NCBI GenBank assembly: GCA_026702755.1
Contig: JAPPBX010000115.1
Span: 29,530 to 93,529 of the forward strand
Source: Candidatus Poribacteria bacterium
GTDB lineage: Bacteria > Poribacteria > WGA-4E > WGA-3G
Direction: 5' to 3'
Length of the DNA stretch: 64,000 nt
In this document: positions 26,457 to 35,060 of the stretch, piece after piece
How positions within the stretch are numbered: the first letter of the stretch is position 1
Layout: every line of letters begins with the position of its first letter
Translations under genes and position numbers: made by a program
Notes under the pieces: model-generated
Told to the model about the DNA's origin: nothing
The model's input: only the letters and a program-made list of their open reading frames with translations
Databases searched by the model: none

Positions 26457-27251
26457 ATGCGAAATATCAAACTCGTGCTTGAATATGATGGCACGAATTA
26501 CCATGGATGGCAAACACAGCCGAACCTCCCAACTGTCCAAGAGACAGTTGAAAAGTCCTTAGCAAAACTAACCAAAAGCCCAATACAAATTATCGGGGCA
26601 GGGAGGACCGATAGTGGTGTCCACGCGGAGGGACAGGTAGCAAACTTCTATACGGATTCAGAGATACCGCTCGTTGCATTCCAGAAAGGGCTGAACGCCA
26701 TTTTGCCACGGGATATTGTTGTCTGTGCTGCGACAGAGGTGCCAGCGGAATTTCACGCCCGCTTCAGTGCCACAAGCCGGCGTTACCGATACACGATTTT
26801 GAACAGGGCGTACCCCGCCGCACTTTTCCGACACACAAGCTACCTCTTCCCGAAGGGAATTGATGTTTCGCGAACGAATGACCTCTGCCAAATTCTGGTT
26901 GGAAAACAGGATTTCTCCTCTTTCCAAAAGACAGGAAGCGATCGGCTAAATCCTGTGTGCGAAATCTATGAGGCTCACTGGTGGAAGAAAGAGCCGTACA
27001 TCTACTTTGAAATCGAAGCGGACGCGTTTTTACGAGGCATGGTTCGTGCGATCACCGGCACCATCTTAACTCTTAATAGCAAGTTTTGGAAATCTGCAAG
27101 CTGCACCAAACATACGAAATGTCAAGATGCCGAGATGGAGCTCCGCCATATTTTGGAGGCAAAGAATAGAGATGCAGCAGGGGTATCAGTCCCAGCACAC
27201 GGGCTATCCCTGATTCAAGTGAAATATAACAACCCACAACTTTTACGGTGA
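26457..27251 (+). CDS. truA: tRNA pseudouridine(38-40) synthase TruA
   Basis: A 264-residue enzyme that isomerises uridines 38-40 in the tRNA anticodon stem. The catalytic Asp lies in GAGRTDSGVHAEGQVANF. The N-terminal LVLEYDGTNYHGWQTQP, the RRYRYTI segment and FLRGMVRAITG are all family-typical, and the length is normal. AGGGTGA precedes the ATG. It is divergent from an rluD-type synthase about 260 bases away and is followed by a heptad repeat element. Confidence 0.96.
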   Translation: MRNIKLVLEYDGTNYHGWQTQPNLPTVQETVEKSLAKLTKSPIQIIGAGRTDSGVHAEGQVANFYTDSEIPLVAFQKGLNAILPRDIVVCAATEVPAEFHARFSATSRRYRYTILNRAYPAALFRHTSYLFPKGIDVSRTNDLCQILVGKQDFSSFQKTGSDRLNPVCEIYEAHWWKKEPYIYFEIEADAFLRGMVRAITGTILTLNSKFWKSASCTKHTKCQDAEMELRHILEAKNRDAAGVSVPAHGLSLIQVKYNNPQLLR

Positions 27252-27361
27252 ATAGTCGTCAGCAATCAGCAGTCAGTCAAGAGCGTATTAAGGGTATTAC
27301 AAACAATGGCAATCGCCACAAGCATATGCTGAAAGCGAATAGCCGACAACCGAAAACTACC
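27252..27361. repeat. Heptad element, complete but diverged
   Basis: Left end GTCAGCAATCAGCAGTCAGTCAAGAG and right end AGCCGACAACCGAAAACTACC flank about 60 bases of unrelated sequence between truA and the HD gene. It has the same organisation as the other heptad elements, but the heptads are CAGCAAT/CAGCAGT variants. Confidence 0.55.
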
Positions 27362-27376
27362 TAAAAGGAGTTCTTC

Positions 27377-28390
27377 ATGAACTATGCCCAGGTCTTGAAT
27401 GAATTGGAAACTTTAGTCAATGAAACCTTTGCACTTTGGGAGCACAACCGCGTCGGCTTCCAATGGCGACACTATACATGGAATCACAGCATGCGTGTGC
27501 GTGCGACGAGTATGGAACTCGGTAGACGGGAAGGCGGCGACGTGAAACTGCTTGAAGTTGCTGGCACACTGCACGATATCACTAAACGATATGACGGTGA
27601 TTTTAAGACCGACAAGGAAGGAAAACGTGTCTTCAACCCTGAAGGTTTCTGGTTAAACGAGACGCTTACACCAGCAGGTCAGAACATCGTTACGGAACTT
27701 TACGACAAGCATAACCTCCACGGTACGGTCCATCACGAATCCGGGGCAGTTATTACTGAGAATATCTTGGCGATGTACGACTTTGAACCGGATTTCGTAG
27801 AAGCTGCGACAGCTGTTGTCTTCGCACATCTAAAGCCTACGAACCTCACAGAGGAGAACTTTAAACTGCTCTACAACAGGATTGAAAACCAGATCCTCTA
27901 TGATGCAGACACTATGGATCCGAACGTCGGTTATACAGGTTTTTTCCGAAACATTCACATTCACTCCTATTTCGCACTCCAACGCGGAAGTTTCGATTTA
28001 GAGGATTATGTGCGGAGTCTGCCGCGCTGGATTAACTCCAAGCAGGAATTCGTTGACAAACTTCTAACCGAATCCTCTCGTGAACTTGCCCAAGGGCGAC
28101 AGGACAGGAATCAGGAGCTTTTCTTGCAAATGGTAGATGAATTAGACGATATGGAGATTAATCGGAAATACGGGCTGCTCGGTATCATCGAATATTTCGT
28201 GAGTGAGAATGAGGACCCGCACTTCTTGAACCAACTTGACCACCTGACAAATGAGTGGCTGCCACAAAGGAGACAGTGGTTGGCAGAAGAGGAGAAAGAC
28301 GCATCGGCACGCGACCGCGCCCAAGCGGCTATTGATCGGGTTGACGATTTCCTGACGCTAATGGCCCGCGAAAGCAAGGGAGAGATTTAA
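27377..28390 (+). CDS. HD-domain metal-dependent phosphohydrolase-like protein
   Basis: A 337-residue soluble protein. Metal-binding HD signatures appear in order: the first His in WNHSMRVRA, the His-Asp pair in GTLHDITKRYDGDF, and further His residues in HGTVHHESGA and VFAHLKPT. The C-terminal third is charged and helical without a recognised domain. AAGGAG precedes the ATG with 6-base spacing. HD proteins of this layout hydrolyse nucleotides or other phosphate esters; the substrate is unknown. Twenty-seven bases separate it from the next PhyH-family gene on the same strand, so they may form an operon. Confidence 0.82.
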   Translation: MNYAQVLNELETLVNETFALWEHNRVGFQWRHYTWNHSMRVRATSMELGRREGGDVKLLEVAGTLHDITKRYDGDFKTDKEGKRVFNPEGFWLNETLTPAGQNIVTELYDKHNLHGTVHHESGAVITENILAMYDFEPDFVEAATAVVFAHLKPTNLTEENFKLLYNRIENQILYDADTMDPNVGYTGFFRNIHIHSYFALQRGSFDLEDYVRSLPRWINSKQEFVDKLLTESSRELAQGRQDRNQELFLQMVDELDDMEINRKYGLLGIIEYFVSENEDPHFLNQLDHLTNEWLPQRRQWLAEEEKDASARDRAQAAIDRVDDFLTLMARESKGEI

Positions 28391-28417
28391 GGCAAGCTTG
28401 CCAAGAAGGAGTTTTTT

Positions 28418-29281
28418 ATGAATAACGTAGCAACGGGAGCACATACAGACGCTGTTCAATTTCCGTATCCAGTAGACCTTTATCGCTTCGACACAGCTGC
28501 TAAGGGGATTTCAGGTGGATTTCCAGCCGTAACCGAAGCAGATATCGAATACTTCCATCAATACGGTTACCTCGTCATCAATGATGCCTTCAGTCCGCCT
28601 GAAGTCGAAGATGCGTTAGCAGGGATGGTTCATCTCATGGATGGGAAATGTCCTGATTTCCGAGCGATTCAATTTGAACCGAAACTTGTCAAGCAGAAGG
28701 ACGAAATGGAAGTTCAAGAACGTCGGGACGCTATCAGGAAAATCTTCCGTTTTGTAGACTATGAACCGCGTCTGAATGCGCTAGCAGCCCATTCAGGTCT
28801 TCTCGGTGTGCTCGAACAAATTATGGGGGATACACCTGAGCTGTTTCAAGACATGGCACTTGTTAAACCCCCGCGCCACGGGTCGGAAAAACCGTGGCAT
28901 CAGGATTGTGCTTACTTCAACTTACCGGAAGGAACAACGGTTGTTGGCGTATGGATCGCCTTAGATGAAGCTACCCCCGAAAACGGATGTTTACACGTCA
29001 TACCGGGCTCAAATAATGAGGGACCGATGATCCATTTCAAACGGCGGGATTGGCAGATTTGCGATACGGATGTGCCGGTAGGACGTGATACAATGGTCCC
29101 GCTTAAGCCGGGTGGTTGTCTGTTCTGGCACGGGTTGACACATCACGGAAGTCCTGTTAACCAATCGGAGCAACGGCGTCGCGCGCTACAGTTCCATTAC
29201 AAACCGGTGAGCTGCGAAGAAATTACGACACAGGAACGGATGGACGTTTACGGAAGTGAAGGGAAAGACGTAGATTGCTGA
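28418..29281 (+). CDS. Phytanoyl-CoA dioxygenase (PhyH) family protein
   Basis: A 287-residue Fe(II)/2-oxoglutarate oxygenase of typical PhyH length. Iron ligands: His and Asp in KPWHQDCAYF, distal His in THHGSPVNQS; the Arg of RRRALQFHY is the expected 2-oxoglutarate anchor. The sequence ATPENGCLHVIPGSN is strongly characteristic. AAGGAG precedes the ATG. It is a shorter and more canonical protein than the 392-residue paralogue at 22.2 kb. It probably shares a transcript with the HD protein; a heptad repeat begins right after its TGA stop. Confidence 0.93.
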   Translation: MNNVATGAHTDAVQFPYPVDLYRFDTAAKGISGGFPAVTEADIEYFHQYGYLVINDAFSPPEVEDALAGMVHLMDGKCPDFRAIQFEPKLVKQKDEMEVQERRDAIRKIFRFVDYEPRLNALAAHSGLLGVLEQIMGDTPELFQDMALVKPPRHGSEKPWHQDCAYFNLPEGTTVVGVWIALDEATPENGCLHVIPGSNNEGPMIHFKRRDWQICDTDVPVGRDTMVPLKPGGCLFWHGLTHHGSPVNQSEQRRRALQFHYKPVSCEEITTQERMDVYGSEGKDVDC

Positions 29282-29283
29282 GT

Positions 29284-29455
29284 ATTAGTTATCGGTTATC
29301 GGTTATCAGTTGTCGGTTAAGAGGTGTTTCTGTAACAATCCACCGAAACTTGGAGTCTCTATAGGCGGTAGTGAATTGTCATCATTAAAACAAGAAACTG
29401 ATAACCGAAAGCATTGCGCAGCAATGCGAACCGATAGCCGAAAACCGACAACCAT
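29284..29455. repeat. Heptad element, complete copy (about 170 bp)
   Basis: The left end carries GTTATCG/GTTATCA/GTTGTCG heptads, then GTTAAGAGGTGTTT and TGTAACAATCCACC. The right end carries inverted heptads (CTGATAACCGAAAGC, CCGATAGCCGAAAACCGACAACC) and a GCATTGCGCAGCAATGC hairpin. It fills the gap between two convergent genes. Confidence 0.75.
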
Positions 29456-29459
29456 TGCG

Positions 29460-30512
29460 CTACTTCGTCTGTTCGGGGAAGGGTGCACGGATATCGTAAC
29501 GTCCTTCAACAAATACTGGTAACTTTCCACCTTCAACCAAAAGGTCGAGCGGGTTCGGACGCGTTGTTAAGGGGAAGGTTACTACGTCCTGAATGCGTAA
29601 CGATTCGTAAATCGCCATGAGGATTTCTATGGTGCAAAGCCCATGTTTGCCAGCATTGCGATGTTCCTCAACATCACCTTCAATCCAAGCTAACATCTCA
29701 TCAAATTGATTGGGTTCGCTTTGGCGAGGTTCAATAACCTGCCAGCCAGCGGTCTTGCTATTGAGCAATTCAATTGTGCCGTTCTCACCACGACGGAGCT
29801 GCCCATCATTCCCATAAACTGCATCGCCTCGCAGTCCTGGTTCTGGCAAATCGCTTTCGTAAATACCTCGGATGCCGCCATCAAAACAGATTTCTGCCAT
29901 ACAGAGGTCTTCGGTCCTCACGCGGCGTTCCCAACGGTCGGTTTTCCGTGCTGCCTGACCAATGAGCCATAACGGATCTGGATCTCCGAGGATAAACCGC
30001 ATTTCGTCAACTTCGTGCGTCCCACGATTCAGCAATCCGTGTCCGTCGCGACGGAGCATGGCTTGCGGTTGACCGATTGCCCCTTCTTGGATGAGTCGGC
30101 GTGCCTCGCAGTTTTGCGGACTGAACCGGCGTTGGTGTCCGACAACCAATTTCACGTCGTTCTTCTCACACGCATCCATCATGTCCTGTGCATCGCCAAC
30201 GGAAGCTGCCATCGGTTTTTCGGTAATAACCCCCAACACACCGTTTTCAGCAGCAGCGATCGTGGGTTCAGCGCGGACACTCTGCCACGTGGTGATACTG
30301 ACGATGTCCAAGTCCTCTTTCTCGCACATTTCACCGAAGTCGGCATAGTGGGTTGGAAGTGCGAATTCTTCAGCGAATTTCGCGGCGGATGCTTCACTGA
30401 TGTCGGAAGCCGTGACCACTTCAGCACGTCCTGTATTGGTCCAATTATTTGCGTGGGAACGTCCCATGCCACCGCATCCAATAATTCCAACGCGATATGT
30501 TTTATCTGCCAT
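29460..30512 (-). CDS. Gfo/Idh/MocA family oxidoreductase
   Basis: A 350-residue NAD(P)-dependent dehydrogenase. The N-terminal Rossmann motif is GIIGCGGMGRSHANNW. The EKP motif that positions the cofactor appears in GVITEKPMAAS, and the conserved H of HEVDEMRFILGDPD belongs to the substrate domain. Length is normal. AAAGGA precedes the ATG. These enzymes act on sugars, inositols or sugar acids; the exact substrate is unknown. Heptad elements flank it on both sides. The PhyH-family gene on the other strand converges on it. Confidence 0.92.
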   Translation of the reverse strand: MADKTYRVGIIGCGGMGRSHANNWTNTGRAEVVTASDISEASAAKFAEEFALPTHYADFGEMCEKEDLDIVSITTWQSVRAEPTIAAAENGVLGVITEKPMAASVGDAQDMMDACEKNDVKLVVGHQRRFSPQNCEARRLIQEGAIGQPQAMLRRDGHGLLNRGTHEVDEMRFILGDPDPLWLIGQAARKTDRWERRVRTEDLCMAEICFDGGIRGIYESDLPEPGLRGDAVYGNDGQLRRGENGTIELLNSKTAGWQVIEPRQSEPNQFDEMLAWIEGDVEEHRNAGKHGLCTIEILMAIYESLRIQDVVTFPLTTRPNPLDLLVEGGKLPVFVEGRYDIRAPFPEQTK

Positions 30513-30526
30513 CTGTTATATCCTTT

Positions 30527-30650
30527 TATAGTTGTCAGTTATCGGTTATCAGTTATCAGTTAAGAGGGAACTTTGTAACAATTCACCACGCCATGGAGCC
30601 CCAAGTTTCGGCAGCTTGTTACAAAAACGGCAATTTGATTAAACATTTCG
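30527..30650. repeat. Heptad element, left end with conserved core
   Basis: GTTGTCAGTTATCGGTTATCAGTTATCAGTTAAGAGG is followed by TTTGTAACAATTCACC, the same core as the copy at 29284. The right end is not recognisable. Confidence 0.7.
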
Positions 30651-30689
30651 GATGTGTTGCAGTCTCCATTTGCACACGCCACAGGCAAG

Positions 30690-30759
30690 GCGCAAACTGG
30701 AAAGTTCGCGCTACATTTGTGGCATATCCCGCGCAAACTGGAAAGTTCGCGCTACATTT
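30690..30759. repeat. Two identical 29-bp direct repeats
   Basis: A 29-base unit starting GCGCAAACTGGAAAGTTCGC and ending CTACATTT occurs at 30690-30718 and again at 30731-30759, separated by 12 bases. Each unit is internally palindromic (GCGC...GCGC, AACT...AGTT). It lies in the long gap before murA and contains no ORF. Confidence 0.7.
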
Positions 30760-31048
30760 ATCAAACTGACGTTATAAAAGCATTCTTAACCGATAACTTC
30801 TGTCTTACAAGAGTCATATATATTATCAGAGATTGCCTGTCTATACAAGCAAATTCTCTGAAAAAGAGCCAATTTATCCTGATATTGACTCTCTCTAAGA
30901 CAACATGTGTCTTTTTGGACACAACTTCACAAACCGAAAAGCCTTGTAACGCCATAGTTTTGTAACATATATCCAATTGGCATCGTTTATGCAGGTAGGA
31001 ATAACATAATCCATATTCCGCGACGAAAATTTGTGAAGGAGTAGGCAA

Positions 31049-32329
31049 ATGGAAAAATTAATCGTCAAAGGTGGTACTCGACTTCAAGGGACAATCCCGG
31101 TTAGCGGTTGCAAAAACGCAGTCCTACCTATCGCAGTCGCCGCCGCAATTCTCGGCGACGGGGTCAGTGTCCTCCACAACGTACCCAATCTAACAGATGT
31201 AAAAACACTCAGTGCAGTATTGGAAGGGCTTGGTGCCACAATAAAACTCAAAAATTCCACACTTTACATTGAACCAATAAATCACTTAGAATATGAAGCC
31301 CCTTACGAACTCGTCCGAAAGATGCGTGCATCCATCTATGTTTTAGGTCCACTCGTGGCGAAACTCGGGAAGGCAAAAGTCTCATTTCCGGGCGGATGTG
31401 CTATTGGTCCTCGCCCGATTGATTTGCATATTCAGGGGTTGGAACACTTAGGTGCGGAAGTCACAGTGCATAGCGGTTACATTTACGCACAAGCGGAACG
31501 CTTGGCGGGGACAGAGATGTATCTCATGGGGCAGCACGGGCCGAGTGTCGGGGCAACAGCAAACATTATGATGGCGGCGACCTTAGCAGAAGGTACTACG
31601 GTTATCCGCGGTGCAGCGTGTGAACCGCATATTTCGGACCTCGCCCACTTCCTCAACGCCATGGGAGCAGACATAGAAGGCATCGGTACTTCTGTTTTGA
31701 CAATTCAAGGTGTCAAACAGTTACGCGGAACTGAACATACTGTCATTTCCGATGATATTGAGGCAGGCACCTTCATGGTCGCAGGTGCTATTACCAAAGG
31801 TGACGTTTATGTCGAAGGGATCGGGCCGCAACAAATTCCTGCGGTCTCAGAAAAACTTACTGAAGCAGGTGTCCAATTAGATTGGGACGGTAACGGCGTG
31901 CGTGTTACCACACCACGTGAGATAAAGGGGATCGATGTAACGACTGCCCCGTTCCCAGGTTTCCCGACAGACATGCAGGCACAAATTATGGGGCTGCTCT
32001 GCCTTGCATCCGGGACAAGTGTTATCACTGAAAATGTCCACACAGACCGGTACATTCACGCAGCAGAATTGAACCGGATGGGTGCAAAGATCATGCTTGA
32101 TGGCACGAAAGCTGTGATTAACGGTGTCTCCAAACTCAGTGGTGCGCCTGTGATGGCTTCCGATCTACGCGCGGGTGCTGTACTCGTTGCGGCTGGAATG
32201 GCAGCGTCAGGCGAAACCGTTGTATCGCGCGTCTATCACATCGACCGCGGGTATGAATCAATCGAGAGAAAACTGAACGACATCGGCGCAAACATCACGC
32301 GAGTTAGCGACAGAGGCGAAGAAGTCTAA
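31049..32329 (+). CDS. murA: UDP-N-acetylglucosamine 1-carboxyvinyltransferase
   Basis: A 426-residue enzyme that transfers enolpyruvate from PEP to UDP-GlcNAc, the first committed step of peptidoglycan synthesis. The PEP-binding, fosfomycin-target cysteine is present in PGGCAIGPRPIDLH. SGCKNAVLPIAVAAAIL and the C-terminal RAGAVLVAAGMAASG segment are family-typical. GAAGGAG precedes the ATG. The presence of murA shows a peptidoglycan-making cell. hisD follows after 77 bases on the same strand. Confidence 0.97.
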   Translation: MEKLIVKGGTRLQGTIPVSGCKNAVLPIAVAAAILGDGVSVLHNVPNLTDVKTLSAVLEGLGATIKLKNSTLYIEPINHLEYEAPYELVRKMRASIYVLGPLVAKLGKAKVSFPGGCAIGPRPIDLHIQGLEHLGAEVTVHSGYIYAQAERLAGTEMYLMGQHGPSVGATANIMMAATLAEGTTVIRGAACEPHISDLAHFLNAMGADIEGIGTSVLTIQGVKQLRGTEHTVISDDIEAGTFMVAGAITKGDVYVEGIGPQQIPAVSEKLTEAGVQLDWDGNGVRVTTPREIKGIDVTTAPFPGFPTDMQAQIMGLLCLASGTSVITENVHTDRYIHAAELNRMGAKIMLDGTKAVINGVSKLSGAPVMASDLRAGAVLVAAGMAASGETVVSRVYHIDRGYESIERKLNDIGANITRVSDRGEEV

Positions 32330-32406
32330 CTACTTTTGGCACCACTTGTAGATTTTCAAAATTGGTTCTACAAAAGTCCCGAACGAAGCGGAAGGATTAT
32401 TGAAGG

Positions 32407-33705
32407 ATGTTACAAATTGTCGAGACAGGTACCCAAGAGGCTGAGGATTTTCTCTCAAAGTTGAAGGCGCGGGGTAAGTTAACGGATGAAAGTATCTTAA
32501 AAACAGTCCGGCGTACTTTGAGCGATGTGCAAGCCGAAGGGGATAAAGCGGTTATCCGATATACGCGCAAACTCGACGCACCGCGTATCTCGGCAAAGGA
32601 ACTAAAGGTATCACGAGAAGAGATTGGGGAAGCGTATTTAGAGGTCCCATCCGAATTTATAGACGCAATTACGCACGCGAGAACAAACATCGAGAAATTC
32701 CATCAGAAGCAGTTACGGACTTCATGGATGTCAACAGAACCCAACGGAGTCCTGCTCGGACATCTGATACGTCCCTTAAGGCGTGTCGGTGTTCATGTTC
32801 CAGCGATCAGCCAACTCCTCGTCTCTTCATTGTTGATGAGCGTCATCCCCGGTACCGTTGCGGGTGTTGAGGAGATCGCTGTCTGTATTCCCCCCATGCG
32901 AAGTCGAGACATTAACCCGTATATGCTGGTCGCTGCTTCGGAGTGTGGTATCCGAGAAATCTACAAATGCGGCGGTGCCCAAGCCGTCGCAGCGATGGCG
33001 TACGGTACCCAGACCATCCCCGCTGTCGACAAAATTGTAGGACCGGGGAACCTTTATGTCCAATTTGCCAAGAAAGAGGTTTATGGACATGTTGATATAG
33101 ACAAATTAGCGGGTCCCAGCGAAATCCTTGTCATCGCTGACAGCACAGCTGACCCAGATTACGTCGCCGCAGATCTGATCTCACAAGCGGAACACAACGT
33201 TGACTCCGCCGCAATCCTCATCACCCCTTCACTTGGGTTCGCCGAACAAGTCAAATCAGCTATTGAGGTTCAGGGTGAATCCTTACCTCGCTGTGACATC
33301 CTGACAGAAGCATTTGTGAACTTCGGTGCCGCGCTTATCACGGCAAACCTATCTGAGGCGTTCACCCTCGCCAACGAAATTGCCCCCGAACACCTTGAGC
33401 TGCACATTGAAAATCCATTTGATCGGCTCGGAGACGTACATAATGCTGGGGCTATTTTCATAGGTCCCTATTCACCGGAAGCCGTTGGTGATTATATTGC
33501 TGGAACAAACGCAGTCTTACCTACAGGGACAGCGGCACGCTACGCCTCGCCACTCAGCGTTGACGATTTCCTGAAGAAGACAAGCCTCATCTCATATACC
33601 AAGGAGGCTTTAGAGGAGGTCACACCAGCAGTTGTTAAACTCGCTGAAGTTGAAGGACTCGAAGGGCACGCTGCTGCTATGAAAATCCGATTTGAAGACG
33701 ATTAG
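32407..33705 (+). CDS. hisD: Histidinol dehydrogenase
   Basis: A 432-residue zinc enzyme that performs the last two oxidations of histidine synthesis (L-histidinol to L-histidine). Family motifs include CGGAQAVAAMAYGTQTIP, VDKIVGPGNLYV, LAGPSEILVIAD, the His of QAEHNVDSAAI, APEHLELH and AGTNAVLPTGTAARYAS. GAAGGA lies upstream of the ATG. No other his gene is adjacent; hisC is 21 kb away, so the pathway is dispersed in this genome. Confidence 0.96.
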   Translation: MLQIVETGTQEAEDFLSKLKARGKLTDESILKTVRRTLSDVQAEGDKAVIRYTRKLDAPRISAKELKVSREEIGEAYLEVPSEFIDAITHARTNIEKFHQKQLRTSWMSTEPNGVLLGHLIRPLRRVGVHVPAISQLLVSSLLMSVIPGTVAGVEEIAVCIPPMRSRDINPYMLVAASECGIREIYKCGGAQAVAAMAYGTQTIPAVDKIVGPGNLYVQFAKKEVYGHVDIDKLAGPSEILVIADSTADPDYVAADLISQAEHNVDSAAILITPSLGFAEQVKSAIEVQGESLPRCDILTEAFVNFGAALITANLSEAFTLANEIAPEHLELHIENPFDRLGDVHNAGAIFIGPYSPEAVGDYIAGTNAVLPTGTAARYASPLSVDDFLKKTSLISYTKEALEEVTPAVVKLAEVEGLEGHAAAMKIRFEDD

Positions 33706-33706
33706 A

Positions 33707-33811
33707 TGTTGGGTTTCGCTATATCTACCGATACGGATAGTGCATCAATCTTTGAAGTTTATGGTATAAACTGAAGTGTTCTTGGTATTTTACCGCTCAA
33801 CCCAACCTACG
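33707..33811. repeat. GTTGGGTTTC inverted-repeat element (MITE-like)
   Basis: GTTGGGTTTCGCT on the left and CGCTCAACCCAACCTAC on the right form imperfect terminal inverted repeats about 105 bases apart, in the gap after hisD. A second copy of the same length is at 51823-51925. Confidence 0.6.
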
Positions 33812-33866
33812 ATAGAATCCTTTCGCAAATTGGCATACATGCGCCCCAATATAGGAAACACAGTAA

Positions 33867-34577
33867 ATGTTTTTAATACCGCTGAGCCTTTTGTTCCATT
33901 TCTTCGGTCCCAATGTCCGCATTGACAAGCCTTCTCCACTGCCCGTCGCGACGTTTTCAATCGTCGGATACGATGCAGAAACCGGTGCGGTTGGCATCGC
34001 CGTGCAATCCAAATTCTTCGCTGTCGGTTCGGTTGTGCCGTGGGCAGAAGCCGGTGTCGGTGCGATTGCGACGCAATCTTGGGCAAACACGACATACGGT
34101 CCCAATGGATTGAAACTTCTCAAAAGCGGACTTTCTGCGGAGCAGACCTTAGAACGTCTTGTCGCGGATGATCCGGGCAGGGCAACGCGGCAGGTAGGCA
34201 TCGTAGATGCGAAAGGCAACGTCGCTAACTATACAGGGGATGAATGCAACGCGTGGGCAGGTGCCGTTTCAGGTAAACATTACACTGCGCAAGGCAACAT
34301 TCTCGCAGGTGAAGACGTTGTCAAGGCGATGGGAAAAGCATTTGAGGAAACAGAGGGTGAATTGGCAGACAAATTAATGGCAGCACTTTTCGCTGGCCAA
34401 GAGGCAGGGGGCGATACACGCGGACAACAGTCAGCAGCCTTGCTGGTTGTCCAAAAGAATAGCGGCTACGGCGGTTTTAATGATCGGTACATTGATTTAC
34501 GTGTAGATGATAACGAGAAACCGATAGAAGAACTTCAGCGGCTATTGGAGATTCATAAGAGACTGGTGCCTCGATAG
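33867..34577 (+). CDS. DUF1028 domain-containing protein (Ntn-hydrolase-like)
   Basis: A 236-residue protein that fits DUF1028 along most of its length: TFSIVGYDAETGAVGIAVQS, AVGSVVPWAEAGVGAIATQ, QVGIVDAKGNVANYTGDEC, and a C-terminal DLRVDDNEKPIEELQRLL. DUF1028 proteins are predicted to have an N-terminal-nucleophile hydrolase fold. Here the conserved TFSIVG begins about 28 residues in, after a short hydrophobic stretch (LIPLSLLFHFF) that could be a membrane anchor, or an extension if the true start is downstream. Function unknown. The gene is monocistronic. Confidence 0.87.
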   Translation: MFLIPLSLLFHFFGPNVRIDKPSPLPVATFSIVGYDAETGAVGIAVQSKFFAVGSVVPWAEAGVGAIATQSWANTTYGPNGLKLLKSGLSAEQTLERLVADDPGRATRQVGIVDAKGNVANYTGDECNAWAGAVSGKHYTAQGNILAGEDVVKAMGKAFEETEGELADKLMAALFAGQEAGGDTRGQQSAALLVVQKNSGYGGFNDRYIDLRVDDNEKPIEELQRLLEIHKRLVPR

Positions 34578-34604
34578 AAGGAAACAGTTTCAGGTTAGTT
34601 TGTA

Positions 34605-35042
34605 TCAATCATCTAACACAAGTGGCGGGCGTTTAAAACGGGAGCGAATCAGATTCGCTGCTGATAATACAGATGGTAAGCGAACAAGCCGACGTTCTAA
34701 CCGCCGCTTTCCCGGAAAATCACTGATAATCAGTCCCGTTAAAATTGTTAAAACACCTTGCCCGGGTATTCCCGGCACAGACAGAATTATCCCTACAACA
34801 ACAAGCAACCCGCCGAATATATTTTTCAGCATAGATAAACAGATGCGAAAGATACGGTTCTGGATGCGGTGGATCCGTTCTTTTGTCTTGAAATAGTCTG
34901 AGGGCAAAGAGGCAAGTAATATTGTGCAACCGACGATGCTTGCGATAAAACTCACGCCTGAGAAGATGACAAGCAAAACCCAATGTTCCATAAACCAGCC
35001 GCTGAGCATCTGCCAGTAAATTTTTAGGTCAATAAACGACAA
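34605..35042 (-). CDS. Small membrane protein, PGPGW-like
   Basis: A 145-residue protein with two clear hydrophobic segments (about residues 20-45 and 73-102). The sequence GGLLVVVGIILSVPGIPGQG followed by the basic tail FPGKRRLERRLVRLP resembles the PGPGW family of putative transmembrane proteins. Function unknown. Its upstream neighbour on the same strand is the SDR gene only 18 bases away, so the two are probably co-transcribed with the SDR first. Confidence 0.68.
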   Translation of the reverse strand: MSFIDLKIYWQMLSGWFMEHWVLLVIFSGVSFIASIVGCTILLASLPSDYFKTKERIHRIQNRIFRICLSMLKNIFGGLLVVVGIILSVPGIPGQGVLTILTGLIISDFPGKRRLERRLVRLPSVLSAANLIRSRFKRPPLVLDD

Positions 35043-35060
35043 GAAGGTTCTCCTAACACA

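Noticed and set aside
30690..30759. CRISPR-like pair of 29-bp repeats
   Set aside because: Only two repeats with a 12-base spacer, and no cas genes. The units are palindromic like other dispersed repeats here.
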